Positions 8,554 through 17,099 are shown, counted from the first letter of the stretch. The stretch is 34,656 bases of DNA from DATJHM01 sp035493895 (GCA_035493895.1 DATJHM010000195.1:1-34656); one strand, 5' to 3'. Numbers and translations are program-made. Notes: generated from the sequence alone by a model not told the origin.

Positions 8554-8623
8554 GTAGAGGGTATACGCCGCTCCCGCTTTCTCGTCCTGAGAGCAGGGAA
8601 CGACGTATCGCTCCTCCCTCTAC
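8554..8623 (-). other. Long stem-loop filling the rpoB-rpoC junction
   Basis: GTAGAGGG (8554-8561) pairs with CCCTCTAC (8616-8623), and just inside it ATACG (8563-8567) pairs with CGTAT (8604-8608). The rpoB-rpoC intercistronic RNA can therefore fold into one long hairpin that begins right after the rpoB stop and ends a few bases before the rpoC ribosome-binding site. It has no T-run, so mRNA processing or translational insulation is more likely than termination. Confidence 0.5.
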
Positions 8624-8624
8624 A

Positions 8625-11600
8625 TTATTGGTCTCCTTCGAAACCGGACAAATTGATACCCAGTTCTGGCATCACATCATTTGAGGTGTCTTCGACGAAT
8701 TGAATTTTCTGCTCGTCTTCGTTCAACACTTCGACATTGATGCCCAGGCTCTGCAATTCTTTGACCAGGACTTTGAAGGACTCAGGCACACCAGGCTCCA
8801 TGATGTTTTCGCCCTTCACGATCGCTTCGTAGGTTTTCACACGACCGACGACATCGTCTGATTTGACCGTCAGGATCTCTTGCAGGATGTTCGCGGCACC
8901 ATAGGCTTCAAGTGCCCAGACTTCCATCTCTCCGAAACGCTGACCGCCAAATTGCGCTTTACCACCCAGCGGCTGCTGCGTGATTAAGCTGTATGGGCCT
9001 GTTGAACGCGCATGCACCTTGTCTTCGACCAGGTGTGCTAGCTTCAACATATAGGTGTAGCCAACGGTAATGTGATGATCAAAAGGCTCTCCGGTACGAC
9101 CATCGTATAATTGCACTTTTCCGCTTTCCGGCAAGTTCGCACGGCGCAGAATCTCTTCGATGTCTTCCTCAGAGGCTCCATCAAAAACGGGCGTGGCGAT
9201 TTTAAAACCAAGAGCACTGGCCGCCCAACCCAGGTGGGTCTCCATGATCTGACCGATATTCATACGGTGCGGCACGCCAAGAGGATTAAGAATAATATCG
9301 ACGGGAGTGCCATCGGGCAAGAATGGCATGTCTTCGATCGGGAGTACCCGCGAGATCACACCTTTATTTCCATGCCGTCCGGCCATTTTGTCGCCCGCAC
9401 CGATCTTACGCTTCTGCGCAATACTGACGCGCACCAGCTGGTTCACGCCCGGTGGTAACTCATCTCCAGCATCACGCGAGAATACCTTGACCTCTACAAT
9501 CTTACCACGCTCTCCATGAGGCACACGCAGAGAGGTGTCCTTCACTTCACGCGCCTTCTCACCAAAGATCGCACGCAGCAACTTCTCTTCCGCCGTCAGC
9601 TCGGTCTCACCTTTCGGTGTGATCTTACCAACCAGGATATCTTGCGCTCCTACCTCCGCTCCCACGTAGATAATGCCACGCTCGTCGAGGTTGCGCAGAC
9701 CTTCCTCACCAACGTTTGGAATGTCTCGTGTGATCTCTTCAGGACCAAGCTTCGTATCTCTTGCGTCAACTTCATATTTTTCAATGTGAATTGACGTAAA
9801 GAGGTCCTCGCGTACAATGCGTTCACTGATCAGAATGGCGTCTTCGAAGTTGCCACCCTCCCAGCTCATAAAGGCCACCAGGATGTTCTGGCCCAACGCC
9901 AGCTCGCCCTTTTCCGTCGAAGAGCTGTCCACGATCACCTGCCCCGCATTGACCCAGTCTCCCTTGTGCACCAATGGACGCTGGTTAATACAGGTACCGG
10001 CATTCGAGCGGACAAACTTGCGCAGACGGTACGAATGCACCTCTCCTTGCTCATCGACGATTTCAATCTTACGTGCGGTTGAGCTTACGACTTCTCCGTC
10101 TGTACGGCTGACCAGCACCTGGCCAGAGTCGATTGCCACCTGACGCTCAATGCCGGTGCCACAGATCGGCGACTGCGGTCGCAAGAGCGGCACGGCCTGA
10201 CGTTGCATGTTTGCACCCATCAGCGCACGGTTCACGTCGTCATGCTCCAGGAAGGGGATCAACGCCGTAGCTACGCTCACTGTCTGTCTGGGCGAAACAT
10301 CCATATAATCAATGCTGTCTGAACGCTCTTCTGCAAACTCACCCTGATAGCGAGCCAGCACACGGTCATCAGCAAATTCACCATTCTCTGTCAGATGCAC
10401 GTTCGCCTGGGCAATCCAGAAGTTCTCTTCGTCATCTGCGGTGTGGTAATCGATCTCTTCACTCACAAACGGACGAATACGTACCTCTGCACTATCCCCC
10501 AGCACCGCCTGCAACTTGTTGAGGAGCGCTTCATCGACACGCACTGGTGTACGAGCTTTCAGCAATACCGTACCATCAGGCGCGACAATATCTTCTCGCT
10601 CACGACCAACCACACTGCGCAGCTCACGACCAAGCAGAAGACGATCCTTTACGGACATACGCTTGTAGACTTTACGATAAGGCGTCTCAATAAATCCGTA
10701 CGGGTTGATCTGCCCATAGGTCGCCAGGTTACCGATCAGACCGATGTTTGGCCCCTCAGGCGTCTCAATCGGGCAAATACGGCCATAGTGCGACTGGTGC
10801 ACGTCACGCACATCGAAACCTGCACGATCTCGCGAGAGACCTCCAGGTCCCAGAGCAGAGAGACGACGTTTGTGTCCAATCTCTGCCAGCGCATTCGTCT
10901 GGTCCATAAACTGTGAAAGCTGGCTACCGCCAAAGAATTCTTTCATCGCCGCAACCACCGGACGAATATTGATCAATGCATTTGGTGTGGCCTGACCGGG
11001 CTCTTGAATGCTCATACGCTCTTTGACCACACGCTCCATACGCAGCAGACCGACACGGAACTGCGTCTGAATGAGCTCACCAACACAACGCACGCGACGA
11101 TTTCCCAGATGGTCGATGTCATCCTTACGCCCATGTCCGTTATTCAACGAGACCAGACGACGAATGATATTCACGAGATCATCTTGCGTCAAAATGCGCT
11201 GGCTCTGCGGTATCGAGAGATCCAGTTTGCGATTGAGCTTGTAACGGCCCACGCTACCCAGATCATAACGGCGCGCATTAAAGAAAAGATTCTTTACTAA
11301 AGAGCGCGCATTATCCAGTGTCGCAGGATCACCAGGGCGCAGCTTCTTGTAGAGCTCGAGCAGCGCCTCTTCTTCCCTTTTCACAGGATCACGATCGAGC
11401 GTGGCCTGAATATAACGAATAGTGGCATCGTTATCGACACCGGCAAAAGCATCAAGAATGCCCTGGTCCGTAGAGAGGTCCAGCTCCTCATTATGCCATT
11501 GATCCTTCGCCAGGCTCGCGATCGCACGCAGCAGCGTTGTCACCGGTAATTTGCGCTTACGGTCAATTTTTACCGTCAGCAAATTCTTATTACTGGTTTC

Positions 11601-12125
11601 AAACTCTAACCAGGCACCACGACCGGGAATCAATTTTGCAGCATACAGCTTCTTACCGGTAGTCGCATCTTCATCAACAGTAAAGTAAACACCAGGGGAA
11701 CGCACAAGCTGACTCACGACCACACGTTCAGCGCCATTGATAATAAAAGTGCCTTCTTTGGTCATTAACGGGAAATCACCCATGAAAATGTCTTTTTCAA
11801 TGATTTCGCCCGTTTCTTTATTTATCAAGCGAGCCTTGACATTTAAAGGTGCGGAGTAAGTGGCATCGCGGTCACGACACTCGTCCTCGCTATACTTTGG
11901 CTTGCCAAACGGTTCAGGTGGTACAATAAATTCCAGACTCAGATTTTTCCCGGTGAAGTCTTCAATTGGTGAGATTTCTTCGAAAAGTTCTCGGAGACCT
12001 TCTTTCTTAAACCATTCAAAGGAGTCAAGCTGGATCTGAATCAGGCCAGGCATAGGCCGCAGATCCGGAATGCGTGCAAATGATACACGCTCTGGAAATG
12101 CTACAGCCTTTGTGCTTACTGCCAT
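8625..12125 (-). CDS. rpoB: DNA-directed RNA polymerase subunit beta
   Basis: RNA polymerase beta subunit, 1166 residues with the start chosen here. The rifampicin-binding region reads SQLSQFMDQ...GHKRRLSALGPGG. D408, H418 and S423 match E. coli D516, H526 and S531, so wild-type rifampicin sensitivity is expected; the residue before the histidine is Gly instead of Thr. Other hallmarks are ICPIETPEGPNIGLI, the GDKMAGRHGNKGV active-site segment and the C-terminal GGKAQFGGQRFGEMEVWALEAYG. The frame stays open upstream to 12158, but the ATG at 12123-12125 is preceded by AGGAGA at a good distance and gives the conserved start. Transcription begins about 580 bases upstream at a strong promoter. Confidence 0.98.
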   Translation of the reverse strand: MAVSTKAVAFPERVSFARIPDLRPMPGLIQIQLDSFEWFKKEGLRELFEEISPIEDFTGKNLSLEFIVPPEPFGKPKYSEDECRDRDATYSAPLNVKARLINKETGEIIEKDIFMGDFPLMTKEGTFIINGAERVVVSQLVRSPGVYFTVDEDATTGKKLYAAKLIPGRGAWLEFETSNKNLLTVKIDRKRKLPVTTLLRAIASLAKDQWHNEELDLSTDQGILDAFAGVDNDATIRYIQATLDRDPVKREEEALLELYKKLRPGDPATLDNARSLVKNLFFNARRYDLGSVGRYKLNRKLDLSIPQSQRILTQDDLVNIIRRLVSLNNGHGRKDDIDHLGNRRVRCVGELIQTQFRVGLLRMERVVKERMSIQEPGQATPNALINIRPVVAAMKEFFGGSQLSQFMDQTNALAEIGHKRRLSALGPGGLSRDRAGFDVRDVHQSHYGRICPIETPEGPNIGLIGNLATYGQINPYGFIETPYRKVYKRMSVKDRLLLGRELRSVVGREREDIVAPDGTVLLKARTPVRVDEALLNKLQAVLGDSAEVRIRPFVSEEIDYHTADDEENFWIAQANVHLTENGEFADDRVLARYQGEFAEERSDSIDYMDVSPRQTVSVATALIPFLEHDDVNRALMGANMQRQAVPLLRPQSPICGTGIERQVAIDSGQVLVSRTDGEVVSSTARKIEIVDEQGEVHSYRLRKFVRSNAGTCINQRPLVHKGDWVNAGQVIVDSSSTEKGELALGQNILVAFMSWEGGNFEDAILISERIVREDLFTSIHIEKYEVDARDTKLGPEEITRDIPNVGEEGLRNLDERGIIYVGAEVGAQDILVGKITPKGETELTAEEKLLRAIFGEKAREVKDTSLRVPHGERGKIVEVKVFSRDAGDELPPGVNQLVRVSIAQKRKIGAGDKMAGRHGNKGVISRVLPIEDMPFLPDGTPVDIILNPLGVPHRMNIGQIMETHLGWAASALGFKIATPVFDGASEEDIEEILRRANLPESGKVQLYDGRTGEPFDHHITVGYTYMLKLAHLVEDKVHARSTGPYSLITQQPLGGKAQFGGQRFGEMEVWALEAYGAANILQEILTVKSDDVVGRVKTYEAIVKGENIMEPGVPESFKVLVKELQSLGINVEVLNEDEQKIQFVEDTSNDVMPELGINLSGFEGDQ

Positions 12126-12267
12126 ATGTAGATTTCTCCTCTCACCTAGATCGCGCATAGAGGAAATGAGAGACGCGACAAAGACACGCCTCTCTCAGCA
12201 ACAGAAAAAAACGGAAAAATTTTCAGATAATTACGAATAATGCCTGTGTTGTGGAACGCACCATGAC

Positions 12268-12305
12268 AATAAAAGTAACCGCATTGCTCCGCAATGAACG
12301 GTTAC
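12268..12305 (-). terminator. Terminator-like hairpin inside the rpoB leader
   Basis: On the minus strand GTAACCG pairs with CGGTTAC (12299-12305 with 12275-12281) and the inner CATTGC with GCAATG, with a two-base bulge and a GGA loop. TTTTATTGT follows (12274-12266). This is the layout of an intrinsic terminator. It lies about 150 bases before the rpoB start and about 405-440 bases after the predicted transcription start. No minus-strand gene lies upstream for it to end, so attenuation of rpoBC or release of a leader RNA is the natural reading. Confidence 0.65.
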
Positions 12306-12715
12306 TCCTACTTAACTCCTCATCCATCGTTGTTTACCATCCGTCCCACTCGCCTACATACACCTATCTATCTCCAGATCAAAGTTACTATCGTTGATCG
12401 ACCATCAGCAATCCAGAACACCAAAAAGCACCACTCTGTCCTCTTCTTCTCTCACGCGCTGATCTTTTATTCTACCTGTGTATTCTTTACCTCAGATAAA
12501 AAACACAACACGCTAAAGGTGAGCTACATGTGGTCTATAGCTGTTCCCTGTATCAATTACTTGCAGCATCCTCATGTGGTTGGGGGCGATGTATTGCTTT
12601 CTCAGTGTTCTCTCTCGGTCGCTTAACTGGCCAGTATCTGTGATTTCTATCACTTGTATCAACAGATTTTTCTATAACACCACTGTTATTAGTATACACA
12701 CTCTGGCAAGTGCTA

Positions 12716-12744
12716 AGTATACTATACCATACCAGCTATGTCAA
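12716..12744 (-). promoter_or_regulatory. Promoter of the rpoBC-str cluster
   Basis: Minus-strand TTGACA (12739-12744), a 17-base spacer and TATACT (12716-12721) form a near-consensus sigma-70-type promoter reading toward rpoB. The predicted start is near 12709, giving a leader of about 585 bases. Confidence 0.8.
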
Positions 12745-12957
12745 TACCTTTGGTCCCCTGTTTTTTCACAATCAGGACATTTTGGTTCTGCATACAAACT
12801 ATACGCTAGAGCACGCAATCTGGAGCCTCTCACTATCCGAATTTTTCTACTTTTCTCTTCTTCTAGCAAAGAAAACGCAATTTTGTTGCCTTTTATTCCC
12901 TCACCCCATACAGTTTTCTCACCCCCACCAAAAGAACTATTCCTCTTCTTCACACTC

Positions 12958-12986
12958 TTGCATATAATTCACAACGTATCTATAAT
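12958..12986 (+). promoter_or_regulatory. Promoter of the Ser/Thr kinase gene
   Basis: TTGCAT (12958-12963), a 17-base spacer and a perfect TATAAT (12981-12986) read toward the kinase. The leader is about 150 bases. Confidence 0.65.
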
Positions 12987-13146
12987 TAGTTAGGATTACG
13001 GGCATACAGCCTGCTGCACTCTGAATTATTTCTTCTTCTGTAAGGCGCTCTGCGATCACCTGTCTGTCTGGCTTTATACCTTGCCATGACTATTTATTTT
13101 GCATGCCACTATATTCATTTTTATATGAGAAAGAGTTTTTCTAGCG

Positions 13147-15054
13147 ATGACGGAACTTGTCGGACAGCAATTAGGTCATTATCACCTACTCCATTTGCAG
13201 GGACGCGGAGGATTCGCTGATGTCTACCTGGGCGAACACGTTCATTTAAAAAGCCTTGCCGCTATTAAAATTCTCCATTCCAGAATCTCCTCCGATTTAC
13301 AGGATAGCTTTCTGCACGAAGCCCGCATTCTCGCTCGCCTCACGCACCCTCATATCATACGCATTCTTGACTTCGGCATTGAAAACTCTGTCCCTTTTCT
13401 GGTGATGGATTTTGCGCCTCATGGAACGATACGTCAACGTTACCCTCATGGGACCCGTTTGCCTCTCGCTACTGTCATTCCTTTTATTCGCCAAGTTGCT
13501 GATGGCCTGCAATATGCCCACGATCAAAAACTTATTCATCGCGATTTAAAACCTGAGAATCTTCTCATTGGTCAACGCGATGAACTTCTTCTGAGCGACT
13601 TCGGTATCGCGCTCATCGCTCAGACCTCTATCGCGTCTCTCGATGACCAACAACATCGCTTTGCCGGTACTGCGGCCTATATGGCTCCAGAACAGTTTCA
13701 GGGTCGCCCCTGTTATGCCAGCGATCAATATTCTCTCGCGGTTCTGGTCTATGAATGGCTGTGTGGAAGGCGTCCTTTCATCGGTACATTTATTGAGATC
13801 TATAGCCAGCATCAATCTACTACTCCGCCTTCCGTCCGCTCTCTGGTTCCAGATCTGCCCTTGGAGGTTGAGCAGGTACTGATGACGGCGCTGGCAAAAG
13901 AGCCCGAACGACGCTTCGCTTCGGTAAAAGCTTTTTCGAATGCCCTTGAACAGGCCAGTGGCCTCATTTCTATGCCATCTAACCAGCCCTCAGCATTTGT
14001 TTCTGCTGTGCAAACGCCCCCTCCACCCTCCAATCCTGTGACTCCCACTCCCGGAGTTGTTGCATCGTCTTATCCATCACTGGGCCCTCTGGTTCCTCTG
14101 GCAGTAGATCCGGCTATTGCACAAGAAGATGCAAGATCAGCAGGCAATGTAGCTCCTGCTTTTGTTGCAGAGACCGCTTCTTCACAGGCCTCCAGTATGA
14201 GAGCTGGACAATATCTTCATTCGCTACAAACATCGCCCACTCAGCCTAAGTGGTTTCTTCAACGCAAGTTTCTCCTTATCGCTACTTTTATCGTAGTAGT
14301 GCTGCTGGTAGGAAATGCGCTTCTTTTTTCCTTTTTGCATGCGTTTCACGCCTCCGATATCACTTTACAGCCTACGGTTTCTATTCCCTCGTCGCTCTCT
14401 ACTCCTGGCACTACTGAGGTTGCTACCACACAGCCAACTTCAGTACCTACTAAGGTTGCTACCACACAGCCAACTTCAGCTCCTCCGGTAACACCTACTC
14501 CTCTTCCACCAACGCCGACGCCCGACGCGTCGTCCTACTCTTCCTCTCTCAGTGCTCAGGATAGTGCAAACTGGGATGTCCTTGACTACAATGGTGGAGG
14601 CGGTTGTGCTTTTAGCGGGGGCGCTTACCACGCTACGATGCCACAAAAGGGCGCTGTCGCGCAGTGCATTGCTGAAAGTAGCAATGTCACGAACTTCTCC
14701 TATCAGGTGCAGATGAAAATCATGAGCGGGGACGGCGGCGGCCTGATCTTCCGCTCTGATGCTCATGGAGACTTCTATCGCCTGCGTATCGGCACCGATG
14801 GCACCTACGATCTGGTAAGTCAGCGCTCCAGCATTGTTTCCAGCAGTAGTTCTGCGATCATTCAAGGCGTTAATCAGGTGAATGTCATTAAGATTGTTGC
14901 GACTGGCTCCCAAATCTCTCTCTATGCCAACGGCCATCTCTTGAATACGGTGAAGGATACCGCTTCCAGCAGCGGACGGATCGGCGTATTTGCCGTTGAC
15001 TTCAGTCAGCCAACCGATGTGGCTTTTAGCAATATCGAGGCCCAGGCGCTCTAA
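13147..15054 (+). CDS. Membrane Ser/Thr protein kinase with extracellular sensor-like domain
   Basis: A Hanks-type (PknB-like) kinase of 635 residues that should phosphorylate Ser/Thr of cytoplasmic partners in response to an outside signal. Residues 1-270 are the kinase domain: glycine loop GRGGFADVY (19-27), ATP-anchoring K41, HRDLKPEN with catalytic D133, DFG (151-153) and APE (180-182). A Pro/Thr/Ser-rich linker follows. A single membrane segment (about 375-398) leads to a Pro/Thr-rich stalk with a duplicated 12-residue unit. The last 185 residues form an outer domain rich in Gly, Ser and beta-type segments, including FSYQVQMKI and GLIFRSDAHGDFYRLRI; this resembles LamG or 3-keto-disaccharide hydrolase-like sandwiches. 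All catalytic residues are present. The gene stands alone, converges on cysK, and shares a terminator with it. Its substrates are not deducible. Confidence 0.92.
   Translation: MTELVGQQLGHYHLLHLQGRGGFADVYLGEHVHLKSLAAIKILHSRISSDLQDSFLHEARILARLTHPHIIRILDFGIENSVPFLVMDFAPHGTIRQRYPHGTRLPLATVIPFIRQVADGLQYAHDQKLIHRDLKPENLLIGQRDELLLSDFGIALIAQTSIASLDDQQHRFAGTAAYMAPEQFQGRPCYASDQYSLAVLVYEWLCGRRPFIGTFIEIYSQHQSTTPPSVRSLVPDLPLEVEQVLMTALAKEPERRFASVKAFSNALEQASGLISMPSNQPSAFVSAVQTPPPPSNPVTPTPGVVASSYPSLGPLVPLAVDPAIAQEDARSAGNVAPAFVAETASSQASSMRAGQYLHSLQTSPTQPKWFLQRKFLLIATFIVVVLLVGNALLFSFLHAFHASDITLQPTVSIPSSLSTPGTTEVATTQPTSVPTKVATTQPTSAPPVTPTPLPPTPTPDASSYSSSLSAQDSANWDVLDYNGGGGCAFSGGAYHATMPQKGAVAQCIAESSNVTNFSYQVQMKIMSGDGGGLIFRSDAHGDFYRLRIGTDGTYDLVSQRSSIVSSSSSAIIQGVNQVNVIKIVATGSQISLYANGHLLNTVKDTASSSGRIGVFAVDFSQPTDVAFSNIEAQAL
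14417..14479 (+). repeat. Two-copy direct repeat in the kinase stalk
   Basis: A 27-base sequence beginning AGGTTGCTACCACACAGC occurs at 14417-14443 and again at 14453-14479, a period of 36 bases. It encodes VATTQPTS twice, a 12-residue period in the extracellular Pro/Thr stalk. In-frame copy change would lengthen or shorten the stalk. Confidence 0.85.
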
Positions 15055-15069
15055 ATTTTCGCCTTTATC

Positions 15070-15111
15070 AAGAAAGGGATACGTCGCAAGCTTGCGGTGC
15101 ATCCCTTTCTT
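15070..15111. terminator. Bidirectional terminator between the kinase and cysK
   Basis: AAGAAAGGGAT (15070-15080) pairs with ATCCCTTTCTT (15101-15111) as a perfect 11-bp stem, with an inner CGCAAG/CTTGCG. A- and T-rich flanks on the two sides fit an intrinsic terminator serving both converging genes. Confidence 0.75.
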
Positions 15112-15123
15112 TGTCCCTATCGG

Positions 15124-16068
15124 CTAACGCGCGCTTGCGCGTAAATCGTCGAAAAGGACCGACTGGAGATAACGTTCGGCGGCGCTGGGAAAGAGTGTGA
15201 CGATAGTTTTTCCACGATTCTGATCTCTGAGCGCTTCTTGATGTGCCGCCCAGGCTACCGCGCCACTACTAATGCCAACCGAAATGCCTTCTTGCTTCAT
15301 GATTTGTATCGCAGTATTGACGGCATCTGCATCCGTCACCGCCACCACCCGGTCGATCAAGTCCACTTTCAGGGTGTCGGGGATAAAGCCTGCGCCCAGC
15401 CCTTCGATACGATGCGGACCAGGACGACCACCGGAGAGGATTGCACACGATGCAGGTTCGACGGCTACTACTTCAAGTGAGGGATTATGTACACGTAGTC
15501 CTTCTGCCACCCCTGTCAACGTTCCCCCGGTTCCGACGCCAATGACGATAATATCAACCTGTCCCCCGGTCTCCTCCCAGATCTCGGTCGCCGTCCCCTC
15601 ACGATGAGCACGCGGGTTGGCCTGATTATAAAATTGCTGTGGATACCACACATTCGCTTGCGTTGTGCGTAATTCAGTCACTTTATTGATTGCGCCACGC
15701 ATTCCTTGCTTACTTGGCGTCAGGATAATCTCTGCACCAAAGCGCTGGAGAAGCAGACGGCGTTCAAGGCTAATCGTATCGGGCATCGTCAAAATACAGT
15801 GATACCCTCGTGCGGCCGCAGCCCAGGCCAGGGAGACACCCATATTGCCACTGGTTGGCTCTATGATCGTGCTACCGGGACGCAAGACCCCCTGAGCCTC
15901 AGCATCCTTTATCATCTGTAGTGCTACACGATCTTTAGAACTGCCCCCAGGACTGAACATTTCCAGTTTCGCCAGTACTGTCGCGCCCGTAGCAGCCGAA
16001 ATACGCTTCAGTTCAACCAGTGGAGTGCGCCCTATCAATTCAGTCGCGTTCTGTGCCCAACGGGTCAT
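15124..16068 (-). CDS. cysK: Cysteine synthase (O-acetylserine sulfhydrylase)
   Basis: A PLP-dependent fold-type II enzyme that makes cysteine from O-acetylserine and sulfide. The 314-residue protein has the PLP lysine in PGGSSKDR (K45), the substrate loop TSGNMG (72-77), the phosphate-binding GTGGTLTG and the C-terminal GISSGA. Length and motifs fit CysK/CysM. The exact subtype (A or B) is not certain, because the motifs read PGGSSKDR and TSGNMG where CysK usually has PGGSVKDR and TSGNTG. The frame stays open upstream through the previous gene, but the ATG at 16066-16068 has a GGAAGG site and gives the conserved TRWAQNATELIGRTPLVEL start. It lies 4 bases after the receiver gene and shares an operon with an Rrf2 regulator, which suggests control by sulfur or Fe-S status. 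Confidence 0.93.
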   Translation of the reverse strand: MTRWAQNATELIGRTPLVELKRISAATGATVLAKLEMFSPGGSSKDRVALQMIKDAEAQGVLRPGSTIIEPTSGNMGVSLAWAAAARGYHCILTMPDTISLERRLLLQRFGAEIILTPSKQGMRGAINKVTELRTTQANVWYPQQFYNQANPRAHREGTATEIWEETGGQVDIIVIGVGTGGTLTGVAEGLRVHNPSLEVVAVEPASCAILSGGRPGPHRIEGLGAGFIPDTLKVDLIDRVVAVTDADAVNTAIQIMKQEGISVGISSGAVAWAAHQEALRDQNRGKTIVTLFPSAAERYLQSVLFDDLRASAR

Positions 16069-16072
16069 ACAA

Positions 16073-16480
16073 TCATAAGCCTTCCTGTTCCTGATGCTCC
16101 TCCGGTAACAAGGCTTTGATGATACTGATGAGTTCATGCACATTAAACGGCTTGCGTAGGAGGAGGCTGGCCTGGAGCCCCATGCGATGAAGCTCCCAAT
16201 CATGACTCCCGGTAATCACGATAATTGGTGTGCGTTTTGTCTTGCTGTGGCCGCGCAATATTTTGTAGAGGGACACCCCATCAAGATTGGGTAGGCCGAC
16301 ATCGAGCAATATCAAATGTGCTCCAAGATCTGGCAATTTATCCTTCGCAGTCTGCCCATCAGCAAAAATCTGTAGCTCCCACTGACCATAACACGCGAGC
16401 ATGTCACAAAATAGTACGGCCAGCTGTGGATCATCCTCGACAACGGCGATCAGCTTGCGACCTTCCAATGCATCTGCCAC
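16073..16480 (-). CDS. Stand-alone response-regulator receiver domain
   Basis: A 135-residue protein that is only a CheY-like receiver. The acidic pair is E15-D16-D17, the phosphoacceptor D60 (in LILLDVGLP), the switch T90 (VITGS) and K110 (LRKPF). All key residues are present, so it should accept phosphate from a histidine kinase, but it has no output domain. The start is GTG (complement of 16478-16480) with AAGGGG upstream. It lies 50 bases after the Rrf2 gene and 4 bases before cysK, an odd position for a signalling protein. It may act by protein-protein contact in a phosphorelay. Its partner kinase is not identifiable; the histidine kinase at 18137 is one candidate by proximity. Confidence 0.9.
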   Translation of the reverse strand: MADALEGRKLIAVVEDDPQLAVLFCDMLACYGQWELQIFADGQTAKDKLPDLGAHLILLDVGLPNLDGVSLYKILRGHSKTKRTPIIVITGSHDWELHRMGLQASLLLRKPFNVHELISIIKALLPEEHQEQEGL

Positions 16481-16530
16481 GTGCTACCATCCCCTTCGTA
16501 ATCTCATCACTTCCCCCATCCTCTATCCTG

Positions 16531-16968
16531 CTAAATATAGTACATTGTCTCCGTACTGCCTGTGCGATGACGCTGGGCGAGCTCTTCTATTGTGGTTGAG
16601 GTCAGTATCTGTTGGGTCATTGCGTCTATCTTCTGCCAGACTTCACGCAGCGCACAGCCCGGCGAAAGCTCACAAAAACTCGGGTTGGGTAGACACTCCA
16701 TCGGAGGCACGTAGCCTTCAAGCGCTTGCATTACCTCGGCCATCGTGATCTGGTTGGGCGATTTCGCGAGCATATGACCACCTTTAGGGCCCCGCATGCT
16801 CTTTACCAGGCCCGCTTTGCGCAAAACCATCAGGATCTGATCAAGATATTGCTCCGGTATATACTGCCGACTGGCAATATCTGCGCTTTCAACTGGCCCC
16901 TGCCCATAATACGCCGCCATATCCAACATGGCCCGCAAGCCATAATCCCCTTTCATTGTCAGCTTCAT
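16531..16968 (-). CDS. Rrf2 family regulator with IscR-like cysteines
   Basis: A 145-residue Rrf2-family transcription factor. The winged helix occupies residues 1-80 (MKLTMKGDYGLRAMLDMA start, LVKSMRGPKGGH wing). Three cysteines, C92, C99 and C105, are spaced almost exactly as the Fe-S ligands of IscR (92, 98, 104). The protein can therefore plausibly bind a [2Fe-2S] or similar cluster and sense iron-sulfur, redox or NO state. Neighbouring cysK raises the alternative of a CymR-like sulfur regulator, but CymR lacks these cysteines as far as I know. The ATG at 16966-16968 has AAAGG upstream. It is the first gene of the operon with the receiver and cysK and is probably autoregulated through an inverted repeat overlapping its promoter. 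Confidence 0.92.
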   Translation of the reverse strand: MKLTMKGDYGLRAMLDMAAYYGQGPVESADIASRQYIPEQYLDQILMVLRKAGLVKSMRGPKGGHMLAKSPNQITMAEVMQALEGYVPPMECLPNPSFCELSPGCALREVWQKIDAMTQQILTSTTIEELAQRHRTGSTETMYYI

Positions 16969-17013
16969 TGTGGGAACCTTTCCTAGGGCAGAGTAACTAC
17001 TATCATCCTTTTC

Positions 17014-17028
17014 TCCTAGAGTTTAGGA
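17014..17028. promoter_or_regulatory. Candidate operator of the Rrf2 regulator
   Basis: TCCTA (17014-17018), five bases, then TAGGA (17024-17028) form a perfect inverted repeat. It overlaps the -10 element and the predicted start of the Rrf2 operon, the place expected for an autorepressor site. Assignment to this regulator is inference. Confidence 0.5.
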
Positions 17029-17053
17029 TATCTCAGTAACGCATGCATGTCAA
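17025..17053 (-). promoter_or_regulatory. Promoter of the Rrf2-receiver-cysK operon
   Basis: Minus-strand TTGACA (17048-17053), a 17-base spacer and TATCCT (17025-17030). The predicted start near 17018 leaves a 50-base leader before the Rrf2 ATG. Confidence 0.75.
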
Positions 17054-17099
17054 TGGGTTTTTCACTACACACTCCTATATTTTCTCTTTACCCTATAAA

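Larger units (their letters stand above)
12126..13146. other. 1-kb divergent intergenic region between rpoB and the Ser/Thr kinase
   Basis: This AT-rich stretch separates the minus-strand rpoB from the plus-strand kinase. The open frames inside it are low-complexity, overlap each other in several frames and lack ribosome-binding sites, so I call none of them. It contains the rpoB promoter (12716-12744), a 585-base rpoB leader with a terminator-like hairpin (12268-12305), and the kinase promoter (12958-12986). Nothing recognisable lies between the two promoters. Confidence 0.65.

Noticed and set aside
12126..12158. N-terminal extension of rpoB to 12158
   Set aside because: The ATG at 12125 has a good ribosome-binding site and gives the conserved N-terminus; the upstream residues are not RpoB-like.
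12294..12993. Several overlapping open frames upstream of rpoB (both strands)
   Set aside because: AT-rich, overlapping in different frames, poor start sites, and coincident with promoter and leader elements.
16069..16203. N-terminal extension of cysK to 16203
   Set aside because: The extension would overlap the receiver gene by 130 bases and adds non-conserved sequence. The ATG at 16068 starts directly before the conserved block.
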